Part shown: positions 6,222 to 10,955 of the stretch, piece by piece
Numbering within the stretch: the first letter of the stretch is position 1
Layout: each line of letters begins with the position of its first letter
DNA from: Oscillospiraceae bacterium
Lineage (GTDB): Bacteria; Bacillota; Clostridia; Oscillospirales; Ruminococcaceae
DNA: 10,955 nt
Reading direction: 5' to 3'
NCBI GenBank assembly: GCA_900762805.1
Contig: CAAFHY010000216.1
Location: forward strand, 1 to 10,955
The notes under the pieces: generated by a model
What the model was told of the DNA's origin: nothing
Seen by the model: the letters and a program-made list of their open reading frames with translations, nothing else
Databases searched by the model: none
Made by a program: the position numbers and the translations under genes

Positions 6222-6965
6222 ATGAGCTCAAAACGCGAGAGACGCTGGGAGGAAAAGATCCAACTGGCCTCCAAGGTCATTTACGAGAGCGAGTCAACCC
6301 GGCTCGAAGCGCCCCAGATCAACAGCCCCCTGCGCAGCCACGCGCTGACGGTGCCCGAACAGATCATGGCGTGCAGCGGCATCGTCATCTTCGGCAAACG
6401 CATCCGCTCGCTGGTCTACACCACCGATATCGCCATCATCCGCAACGTCAACGCCGACGCCATCTTTGCCGTCTATCCCTTCACGCCGCAGCCCATCATC
6501 AGCCAGATGCTGATCCATGCGGCCGATGTGCCGGTCTTTGCCGGCATCGGCGGCGGCACGACGCAGGGCAAGCGTGTTGTCCACATGGGGCAGTTTGCCG
6601 AAATGCAGGGCGCTTTCGGCGTCGTCGTCAATGCGCCGACTCAGAATTCCATCGTTGAGGAGCTGCGGGATACGCTCGATATCCCCGTGATCGTGACCTG
6701 TGTCAACACTGAGGGCATCAAAGACCGCCTGCTCTACGGCGCCTCCATCCTCAGCGTGGCGGCCGGCGCCCGGACCCCTCAGGTGGTGAGCGGCATCCGG
6801 GCCATCAACCGGCATATCCCCATCATTGCCACCGGCGGCCCGACGGGCGACAGCATTACCGCCACCATTGAGGCCGGCGCCAACGCCATCATCTGGACCC
6901 CGCCCAGCAGCGGCGATGTATTTGAGGAGTTGATGGAAAAATACCGCAGGCCCGCGAATGACTGA
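6222..6965 (+). CDS. Uncharacterised TIM-barrel-like protein, conserved in clostridia
   Basis: A 247-aa soluble protein whose alternating beta strands and helices read like a (beta/alpha)8 barrel. Visible strand-end loops are VFAGIGGGTTQGK (105-117), FGVVVNAPTQNS (132-143), VIVTCVNTEG (156-165), IIATGGPTGDSI (201-212) and AIIWTPPSSGD (222-232). The last two, glycine-rich at the C-terminal end of the barrel, resemble the phosphate-binding loops of IMP dehydrogenase, ThiG or NanE-like enzymes. The substrate is unknown. To my knowledge relatives are labelled only 'hydrolase' or hypothetical, and I cannot confirm an activity. The N-terminal phrase KVIYESESTRLEAPQINSPLRSHALTVPEQ looks specific and conserved-like. 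Start choice is firm because AAAGGAGG lies 7 nt upstream. It is a single-gene unit with its own promoter and a strong terminator, convergent with the Crp/Fnr gene. Confidence 0.8.
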   Translation: MSSKRERRWEEKIQLASKVIYESESTRLEAPQINSPLRSHALTVPEQIMACSGIVIFGKRIRSLVYTTDIAIIRNVNADAIFAVYPFTPQPIISQMLIHAADVPVFAGIGGGTTQGKRVVHMGQFAEMQGAFGVVVNAPTQNSIVEELRDTLDIPVIVTCVNTEGIKDRLLYGASILSVAAGARTPQVVSGIRAINRHIPIIATGGPTGDSITATIEAGANAIIWTPPSSGDVFEELMEKYRRPAND

Positions 6966-7059
6966 CCGTCCGGATCGGACAGGCGCGGCGCAGAAAGCGT
7001 GCCCGACAAGGGGCGCGCCGCCAAATCGCATATCAGATCCTGCGCGGCAGCCCCTCCTT

Positions 7060-7095
7060 TCCCGCAAGCCCCGCAAAGCCCCGCAAAGCCCCGCA
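7060..7095 (+). repeat. Tandem GCCCCGCAAA repeat abutting the terminator
   Basis: Two full 10-bp copies (7068-7077 and 7078-7087) are preceded by a partial copy ending in CCCGCAA (7061-7067). They are followed by GCCCCGCA (7088-7095), which is the left arm of the terminator hairpin. The left arm therefore seems to have been copied by slippage. Confidence 0.75.
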
Positions 7096-7118
7096 TGGCT
7101 GCGCCATGCGGGGCTTTT
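7085..7118. terminator. Bidirectional terminator between convergent genes
   Basis: A perfect 15-bp stem, AAAGCCCCGCATGGC (7085-7099) pairing with GCCATGCGGGGCTTT (7103-7117), has a 3-nt TGC loop. It is flanked by As on the left and TTTT on the right. It can end transcription of both the TIM-barrel gene (+) and the Crp/Fnr gene (-). Confidence 0.92.
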
Positions 7119-7164
7119 GGCATACAAACGCCGCTCGGCATCTCTGCCTCCCTCACCGGCTGCC

Positions 7165-7833
7165 CTATGCCCACTCAGCCGTTTCGTTGACCGTGAAGTG
7201 ATTTTTACGGCAGCGGAGCAGCCCGTCGCGCTGCATCTTGGAAAGCTCATTGCACAGCGCGCTGCGATCGACGCTCAGATAGTCAGCAAGCTGCTGGCGG
7301 TTATAAGGGATGTCGAAGCTGTAGCTTCCCGTCCGTTTGATGCACTCGGAAAAATAGGAAAGAAGCCGCCCGCGGATCGACTTGGGGCCGGTATGCAGGA
7401 TGCGCCGCGAAAGCTGCAGGTTCTTGCCGGCGCATTGGGTCAGCAGGTTCTGAATGAGCCGTGCGTGACAGGCACAGGCCTTGGCGCAGGGCGACAGGAT
7501 GCCCGAAACGCCGATATACAGCACCGATGTGTCCTCGGCCGCCACAACGCTGACCATCAGCGGCTCGCCCGGAATGCAGGCGTAGGTCTCGGCAAAGGAG
7601 CCGCCGGGGCCGACGCTGTTCAGCACGCTGTTGTTGCCCCACACGTCGCCCAGCTCGACCAGCACACGCCCAGACAGCACGATACCCAGCTGCTCGGTGC
7701 GGCTGCCCTCCAGCAGCAGGATATCCCCCTTCTTATACGACCGCTCGCGCGCGCCAAGGCAGCCGAGCATCTTTTCAATGTCGGCCGTCGCCAGCCCCGA
7801 AAAGAGCTGAGCCTTTGTGAGATCAAGCTTCAT
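7165..7833 (-). CDS. Crp/Fnr-family transcriptional regulator
   Basis: A 222-aa regulator with an N-terminal cNMP-binding-like beta-roll (about 15-115; KKGDILLLEGSRTEQLGIVLSGRV), a dimerisation helix (about 120-145) and a C-terminal winged HTH (about 150-217; DIPYNRQQLADYLSVDRSALCNELSKM is turned into DNA-contact helices). It lacks the N-terminal cysteine cluster of E. coli FNR, but has Cys116, Cys120, Cys122 and His123 at the start of the dimerisation helix, plus Cys25, 86, 134, 164, 194 and 208. A redox, metal or NO sensor is plausible; the ligand is unknown. It is divergent from the ferredoxin-rubredoxin set, which it most likely controls. Its start has a modest GAGG site 6-8 nt upstream. 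A 16-bp palindrome lies between its -10 box and its start codon, which suggests autorepression. Confidence 0.93.
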   Translation of the reverse strand: MKLDLTKAQLFSGLATADIEKMLGCLGARERSYKKGDILLLEGSRTEQLGIVLSGRVLVELGDVWGNNSVLNSVGPGGSFAETYACIPGEPLMVSVVAAEDTSVLYIGVSGILSPCAKACACHARLIQNLLTQCAGKNLQLSRRILHTGPKSIRGRLLSYFSECIKRTGSYSFDIPYNRQQLADYLSVDRSALCNELSKMQRDGLLRCRKNHFTVNETAEWA

Positions 7834-7846
7834 GTGCGCCTCTATT

Positions 7847-7862
7847 TGTTGTTATAACAACA
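7847..7862. promoter_or_regulatory. Perfect 16-bp palindrome, likely Crp/Fnr operator
   Basis: TGTTGTTATAACAACA reads the same on both strands. Its centre is exactly 41.5 bp upstream of the start predicted from the ferredoxin -10 box, the class II activator position of the CRP/FNR family. On the other strand it lies at about +8 to +25 of the regulator's own transcript, a position suited to repression. Confidence 0.8.
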
Positions 7863-7876
7863 TCTTTGTTGGCTTT

Positions 7877-7905
7877 ATCATAGTATAATGTCGCCATAAA
7901 GTCAA
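7877..7905 (-). promoter_or_regulatory. Promoter of the Crp/Fnr gene
   Basis: On the minus strand, -35 TTGACT (7900-7905), a 17-bp spacer and -10 TATGAT (7877-7882). The predicted start is near 7870, about 37 nt before the start codon, with the palindrome inside the leader. It overlaps the ferredoxin promoter head-on, so the two may compete for polymerase. Confidence 0.7.
7884..7889 (+). promoter_or_regulatory. -10 box of the ferredoxin operon promoter, activator dependent
   Basis: Consensus TATAAT. The sequence where a -35 box should be (about 7861-7866, CATCTT) does not match TTGACA, and the palindrome occupies the adjoining bases. A poor -35 next to a centred regulator site is typical of class II activated promoters. 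Confidence 0.7.
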
Positions 7906-7926
7906 GCAACGCTAAGGAGGAAAGCC

Positions 7927-8646
7927 ATGATCCGCCGTATCATCCACATTGACGAAGACAAATGCAACGGCTGCGGCGCCTGTGCCGACGCCTGCCATGA
8001 GGGAGCTATCGGCATAGTGGACGGCAAGGCCCGCCTGCTGCGCGACGATTACTGCGACGGGCTGGGCGACTGCCTGCCGTCCTGCCCCACGGGCGCCATT
8101 TCCTTTGTGGAGCGCGAGGCGGCGGCCTACGACGAGCAGGCCGTGCAGCAGAGCAAAAAGCAGCTGCCGGTGGAAAAGGCGTGCAGCCAACACGCGGGCG
8201 GCTGTCCCGGCTCCCGGATGCAGACGCTGCGCAGCCGCACGGTCGCCCCGCAGCAGAGCGTCCCGGCCGGGCTGTCCTGCTCAGAGCTGGCTCAATGGCC
8301 CTGCCAGATCAGGCTTGTGCCGGTCAGCGCCCCCTATTTTGAGGGTGCGCGGCTGCTCATTGCCGCCGACTGCTCGGCCTACGCCTACGCCGGCCTGCAC
8401 GCCGATTTCATGCGCGGGCGCGTCACCCTCATCGGCTGCCCCAAGCTCGATGACACCGACTACAGCGAAAAGCTGACCGAGATCATCGCCCGCAACAATA
8501 TCCAGAGCGTCACCGTCGTGCGCATGGAGGTCCCCTGCTGCAGCGGGCTGGAGATGGCCCTACAGAAGGCTATCCGGCAGAGCGGCAAATTCCTCCCCTG
8601 GCAGGTCGTCACCGTCAGCATCGACGGCCGGCTGTGCGAGCGATGA
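7927..8646 (+). CDS. 4Fe-4S ferredoxin-type protein of the hcp-associated family
   Basis: A 239-aa iron-sulfur protein, cytosolic, no signal peptide. The N-terminus (about 5-60) is a two-cluster ferredoxin domain. The first motif, CNGCGACADAC (Cys13, 16, 19, 23), is complete. The second is CDGLGDCLPSCP, with Cys43, 49 and 53 but Leu46 where the second cysteine normally stands. The C-terminal half (about 85-239) has further possible metal sites: HAGGCPG (89-95), AADCSAYAYA (147-156), IGCPKLDDTDYSEK (169-182) and EVPCCSG (201-207). Proteins of this build commonly lie beside hcp (hybrid cluster protein) and a Crp/Fnr gene in clostridia and are thought to carry electrons in nitrosative or redox stress. 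Here the following gene is rubredoxin instead. A perfect AAGGAGG lies 6 nt before the start; the promoter carries the palindromic Crp/Fnr-type site. Confidence 0.9.
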   Translation: MIRRIIHIDEDKCNGCGACADACHEGAIGIVDGKARLLRDDYCDGLGDCLPSCPTGAISFVEREAAAYDEQAVQQSKKQLPVEKACSQHAGGCPGSRMQTLRSRTVAPQQSVPAGLSCSELAQWPCQIRLVPVSAPYFEGARLLIAADCSAYAYAGLHADFMRGRVTLIGCPKLDDTDYSEKLTEIIARNNIQSVTVVRMEVPCCSGLEMALQKAIRQSGKFLPWQVVTVSIDGRLCER

Positions 8647-8685
8647 CCCATCAAATCAATAATTCAGGAAAGTGAGAAAACGACC

Positions 8686-8841
8686 ATGAAGTATGTATGC
8701 ACCGTATGCGGTTGGGAGTATGACGAGGAGCTGGGCTGCCCGGAGGCTGGCATCGCCCCCGGAACCCCGTGGAGCGAGCTGCCGGAGGACTTTGAGTGCC
8801 CGCTCTGTGGCGTCGGCAAGGACTGCTTCGAGCCGGCCTGA
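8686..8841 (+). CDS. Rubredoxin
   Basis: A 51-aa one-iron electron carrier. The Fe(Cys)4 ligands are Cys5 and Cys8 in [10 protein letters not shown] and Cys38 and Cys41 in [10 protein letters not shown]; the middle [18 protein letters not shown] fits the family closely. Clostridial rubredoxins pass electrons from NAD(P)H oxidoreductases to rubrerythrin, superoxide reductase or flavodiiron proteins, removing peroxide, superoxide, oxygen or NO. Two cysteines are extra: Cys18, where Asp is usual after the Gly, and Cys47 in KDCFE, where Gln or Glu is usual. It begins 39 bp after the ferredoxin gene, with only a weak AGGAAAG site about 13 nt upstream, so it is probably in the same transcript. It is short enough to be missed by length-filtered gene finding. 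Confidence 0.95.
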   Translation: MKYVCTVCGWEYDEELGCPEAGIAPGTPWSELPEDFECPLCGVGKDCFEPA

Positions 8842-9044
8842 GCGCCCGCTCCGGCAGAGGACGGCGCTGTGGGCTGTGAAAACCGAAGGAACAGGAGCGG
8901 CGGCCTTGAAGTGCCGCCCTGCGCGGGAAAAGACCCGACCTTCTCTCCGAACTCAGGCGGCGGGCCGCCCGGCTCAGAATCGGCGAGGGTCTGCCTATCG
9001 CGCAGCGCTTTCGGCCCGTCCTCCTCTATGCCGCGCCGGCTGCC
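8842..9044. other. Gap between rubredoxin and DUF2249 genes
   Basis: No recognised riboswitch or RNA gene. One hairpin, GGCGGC (8899-8904) with GCCGCC (8913-8918), has an 8-nt loop but no T-tract, so read-through from the ferredoxin operon to the DUF2249 gene is possible. I found no convincing promoter in the gap. Confidence 0.45.
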
Positions 9045-9131
9045 ATGGGCCTTGAGAGTTACGTCAAAAAGCAGGGCGGCGGCGCTTGCCGCACCTGCTC
9101 TTACCGTGTCAGAAAGGAAAACGCTGAATGA
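9045..9131 (+). CDS. Possible 28-aa CxxC peptide overlapping the next gene start
   Basis: An ATG at 9045 opens a 28-codon frame, MGLESYVKKQGGGACRTCSY and on to KENAE. Its TGA overlaps the ATG of the DUF2249 gene in an ATGA arrangement typical of translational coupling. The same frame stays open upstream to 8910 (73 codons in all) without another ATG or a GTG. The peptide is basic and has one CxxC (ACRTC). There is no ribosome binding site before the ATG. It could be a real small protein, the tail of a degraded gene, or chance. Confidence 0.3.
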   Translation: MGLESYVKKQGGGACRTCSYRVRKENAE

Positions 9132-9814
9132 GCTACATGGATTGGAAAGAAAAAACCGGCGGGTTTGCCGTCATAGACGTGCGGCAGCTGCGCGGAAGCT
9201 TTTTCGACGGCATCAAAAAGCGGGCCGAGGCGCTGCCGGCCGGCGAGGGCCTGCACATCATCCAGACCTTTGAGCCGCACCCGCTCTACGCCGTCATGGA
9301 GGATCTGGGCTACGAGCACCACACCGAGCAGACGGGCGATACGGAATTCCACGCTTATTTTTACCGTGCCGCCGTCGCCGATGGCGGCACGGATGCCCCA
9401 TTCCGTCCGTTGGCGCTGCTCAACTACCCCATGATCGATGAAAAGCTGGGGCGCATCGCCGTCGATTTCTGGGAAACGACATGGCAAAGTGAGCGGCGCA
9501 CCCTCTCCTACGAGATGCGTCTGCTGCTTTCGCTGGCCAACGCCGTGGGCGCCGGCCGGATGCGGCAGGCGGCGCGCGAGCTGGTCAAGGCCTACCTTCA
9601 CGGCGTTGAGAGCGCCGTGCTCGACGATGTGTTCGAGCTTATCGCATGGAACCAGGGCATCGGCTTTTTCAGCTCGGAGATCGGGCCGTCGGCGCTGTTT
9701 CAGGCGTACAGGCTCATAAAAACCGGCGAAAAGCAGGACAAGAGCCGCGCTGATATCTGCGCGGCGCTGCGCGAGTGCTTTGGCGAAAGCAACCCGGAGG
9801 TGCAGGTGCTCTGA
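9128..9814 (+). CDS. DUF2249 domain fused to an AhpD-like helical domain
   Basis: A 228-aa soluble protein. Residues about 13-80 form a DUF2249 domain (TusA/SirA-like fold): VIDVRQLRGSFFDGI, then GEGLHIIQTFEPHPLY and a final strand around EFHAYFYR. Residues about 95-200 are helical and resemble the carboxymuconolactone decarboxylase/AhpD family: RLLLSLANAVGAGRMRQAARELVKAYLHGVES as core helices, then ELIAWNQGIGFFSSEIGPS. The AhpD CxxC-H peroxidase motif is absent, as is the TusA catalytic cysteine; the only cysteines are Cys211 and Cys217 near the C-terminus. DUF2249 proteins are often found with DUF1858, hcp and denitrification or NO-related genes, so a role in nitrogen-oxide or redox stress is inferred, not shown. 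AAAGGAAAA lies about 8 nt before the ATG. Confidence 0.85.
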   Translation: MSYMDWKEKTGGFAVIDVRQLRGSFFDGIKKRAEALPAGEGLHIIQTFEPHPLYAVMEDLGYEHHTEQTGDTEFHAYFYRAAVADGGTDAPFRPLALLNYPMIDEKLGRIAVDFWETTWQSERRTLSYEMRLLLSLANAVGAGRMRQAARELVKAYLHGVESAVLDDVFELIAWNQGIGFFSSEIGPSALFQAYRLIKTGEKQDKSRADICAALRECFGESNPEVQVL

Positions 9815-9842
9815 CCGCCCGACATCCTCCGCTGAATACTGC

Positions 9843-9876
9843 AGACGGCGGCTGCCTGTGGCAGCCGCCGTCTTTG
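9843..9876 (+). terminator. Rho-independent terminator after the DUF2249 gene
   Basis: A perfect 13-bp stem, AGACGGCGGCTGC (9843-9855) with GCAGCCGCCGTCT (9861-9873), has a 5-nt loop and is followed by TTTGTGT. It ends the + strand set 30 bp after the last stop codon. It is nearly symmetrical but has little T-tract on the minus strand. Confidence 0.85.
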
Positions 9877-9975
9877 TGTCCGCGTGGCGCGCGCCGCGGC
9901 ACATGTCCCGTGCGGACCGCACCCGCAGCACAAGCCGCCGCGCCGATATGCCTTGAACAAGCCGTGCCCGCAGCG

Positions 9976-10641
9976 TCATTTCCCCTGGGCCCTACGGCCG
10001 GCCGCGCGCTGCCGGAGCAGCAGCCAGGCACTGATCCCCAGACAGAGCACCAGTCCGGCGGCCGCCGCCAGCGCCAGCTGTCCCATCTCATAAAAGAGAG
10101 AAAGACACAGGCAAACGAGCGCCGACGCCGAGATGACGGCCATCATCAGCAGATACTTTCTGTAAAGCGCCGCCAGACCAGCCGCTGTCATAGCAGCATA
10201 GATGAGCAGAAAGCCGCCCGCCAGATATCGCAGCGTCAGCGGCGTCGGCCATAGGCCGCCGCCTGTCGGCGAGTAAATATTGCTGTTCACCAGCAGAAGA
10301 AACCACAGCCCCGCCGCCGCGGCAAAACAGCCGGCCAGCACCGCCGCTGTTTTCCACCTCGCCGGCGCCTGCTTCCGCTCGTCGATGAGCTGCAGCAGGT
10401 TCTGCTCGGCCTTTTCGCGGTAATCGTCGTCCAGCGTTTCGCCCGACAGTAGCTCATTGACGCTGAAGCCCAGCTCGCGGCACAGCGGCTGCATGAGCGA
10501 CAGCTCCGGCATACCCTTGCCGCACTCCCACTTGGAAACCGTTTTGTCGCTGATGCCCAGCCGGTCGGCCAGCTCGCGCTGCGTCAGTCCCTTTTCCTTT
10601 CGCTTGGCGGCGATAAAGCCGCCCGTTTTGATCTGATCCAT
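9976..10641 (-). CDS. XRE-family regulator with C-terminal membrane domain
   Basis: A 221-aa protein from MDQIKTGGFI. Residues about 7-61 are a Cro/C1-type helix-turn-helix: GLTQRELADRLGISDKTVSKWECGKGMP is the diagnostic stretch. After a short acidic linker (about 68-92) come four hydrophobic segments at about 97-118, 136-158, 163-184 and 187-209, then a basic tail. This is a common clostridial layout in which a DNA-binding domain is tethered to the membrane, probably to sense envelope conditions or to control a neighbouring transporter; targets and signal are unknown. The start was placed at 10641 because AAAGGAAGGG lies upstream. The frame stays open for another 30 codons, but an upstream start would read through the ribosome binding site. 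It converges on the DUF2249 gene. No partner gene is visible. Confidence 0.9.
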   Translation of the reverse strand: MDQIKTGGFIAAKRKEKGLTQRELADRLGISDKTVSKWECGKGMPELSLMQPLCRELGFSVNELLSGETLDDDYREKAEQNLLQLIDERKQAPARWKTAAVLAGCFAAAAGLWFLLLVNSNIYSPTGGGLWPTPLTLRYLAGGFLLIYAAMTAAGLAALYRKYLLMMAVISASALVCLCLSLFYEMGQLALAAAAGLVLCLGISAWLLLRQRAAGRRAQGK

Positions 10642-10674
10642 AACACAACCCTTCCTTTCATCGGTCATGCATCC

Positions 10675-10696
10675 AGTATAGCGGGCCGGCCGGCCC
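10675..10696 (-). promoter_or_regulatory. -10-like box with adjoining 14-bp palindrome upstream of the XRE gene
   Basis: Minus strand TATACT (10675-10680) is preceded by the perfect palindrome GGGCCGGCCGGCCC (10683-10696), which fills most of the -10/-35 spacer. The -35 region is poor (TGTTCA at 17 bp). The palindrome could be an operator, perhaps for the XRE protein itself, though short GC palindromes are frequent in such DNA. Confidence 0.4.
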
Positions 10697-10731
10697 ATGA
10701 ACACCCACGGGCCGTAGAGTCGGCCGCACAA

Positions 10732-10837
10732 AGGGGTAAAAGCGCTGCGGCGATCCGAAGCCGAGCCGGTGTGTGCCGCAAAGCCGGTTTTTTACGCTGC
10801 AGCAATATTATAGCATAAACCGCCTTTGTCCATTATA
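10732..10837 (-). promoter_or_regulatory. Upstream promoter-like boxes and structured leader of the XRE gene
   Basis: Two minus-strand TATAAT boxes occur, at 10807-10812 (preceded by TGC, an extended -10) and at 10832-10837 (CTGACG 18 bp upstream). Transcription from the first would give a leader of about 160 nt. Its beginning can fold, since GTAAAA near 10736 and TTTTAC near 10790 are complementary, as are GCGGC and GCCGC between them. Confidence 0.4.
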
Positions 10838-10955
10838 CCTTCCTGCCTCCGTTTCCGTCAGCCTGTCATATCCTCTCTCCACGCTCCTTCTCCCTGTCCC
10901 GCCGGCGGACGCCCGCAGCATATCCCCCGTCCCGCGGGAGACCGCCTCCGAAGCA
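10838..10955. other. Right-edge region without a supportable gene
   Basis: Pyrimidine-rich on the + strand, with short palindromes such as CCCGCGGG. No open frame with a ribosome binding site was seen. It may be upstream sequence of a gene beyond the window. Confidence 0.4.

Noticed and set aside
7060..7095. Short tandem repeats as a CRISPR-like array
   Set aside because: The 10-bp units are directly abutting with no spacers and match the terminator arm, so slippage explains them.
6294..7250. Open frame of 318 codons on the - strand
   Set aside because: It is antisense to the TIM-barrel gene, crosses the bidirectional terminator and runs into the Crp/Fnr gene. The product is low-complexity with no ribosome binding site.
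6958..7857. Open frame of 299 codons on the + strand
   Set aside because: It is antisense to the whole Crp/Fnr gene and passes through the terminator hairpin; the opposite strand has clear family motifs.
8842..9127. Possible riboswitch between rubredoxin and DUF2249 genes
   Set aside because: I looked for cobalamin, TPP, glycine and molybdenum-cofactor signatures and saw none; the only hairpin has no T-tract or expression-platform partner.
9101..9979. Open frame of 292 codons on the - strand
   Set aside because: It is the complement of the DUF2249 gene and its terminator, with no recognisable domain.

Overview
The window looks like chromosome of a GC-rich, Gram-positive anaerobe of the Clostridia, probably an Oscillospiraceae/Ruminococcaceae-like gut bacterium. 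This rests on the gene families (RqcH, TrmK plus Nif3-like pair, DUF1858, clostridial Crp/Fnr with a ferredoxin, rubredoxin), the AAGGAGG-type ribosome binding sites, and the TTGAca-17-TATAAT-like promoters set in strongly GC-rich coding DNA. No rRNA, tRNA, CRISPR array or intact insertion sequence was seen. The genus assignment is inference only.

Layout. 1-279: less GC-rich, apparently frameshifted coding debris on the + strand, probably the end of a decayed accessory or mobile-element gene. 338-4137 (- strand): a housekeeping block read from right to left. It comprises a 65-aa DUF1858 redox-disulfide protein with its own promoter and terminator, then trmK (tRNA m1A22 methyltransferase) with a terminator, a 281-bp gap, a Nif3-like metal-binding protein, and rqcH (NFACT ribosome quality control) 3 bp behind it. 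4348-5604 (- strand): an MFS exporter with a strong promoter and a leader of about 120 nt that carries an 18-bp inverted repeat. 6222-6965 (+): an uncharacterised TIM-barrel-like protein with its own promoter, closed by a strong bidirectional terminator.

7165-9814 is the most interesting part. A Crp/Fnr regulator (-) is divergent from a + strand set: a 4Fe-4S ferredoxin-like protein of the kind found beside hybrid cluster protein (hcp), a 51-aa rubredoxin, a possible tiny CxxC peptide, and a DUF2249/AhpD-like fusion. One perfect 16-bp palindrome lies between the divergent genes. It is centred at -41.5 of the ferredoxin promoter, the class II activator position, and lies just downstream of the -10 of the regulator's own promoter, so a single site could activate the operon and repress the regulator. 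Together this looks like a redox or nitrosative/oxidative-stress module, although no hcp gene is in the window.

9976-10641 (- strand) encodes a membrane-anchored XRE-type regulator whose upstream region has several promoter-like elements and a 14-bp palindrome. The right end (about 10840-10955) holds no gene that I can support.
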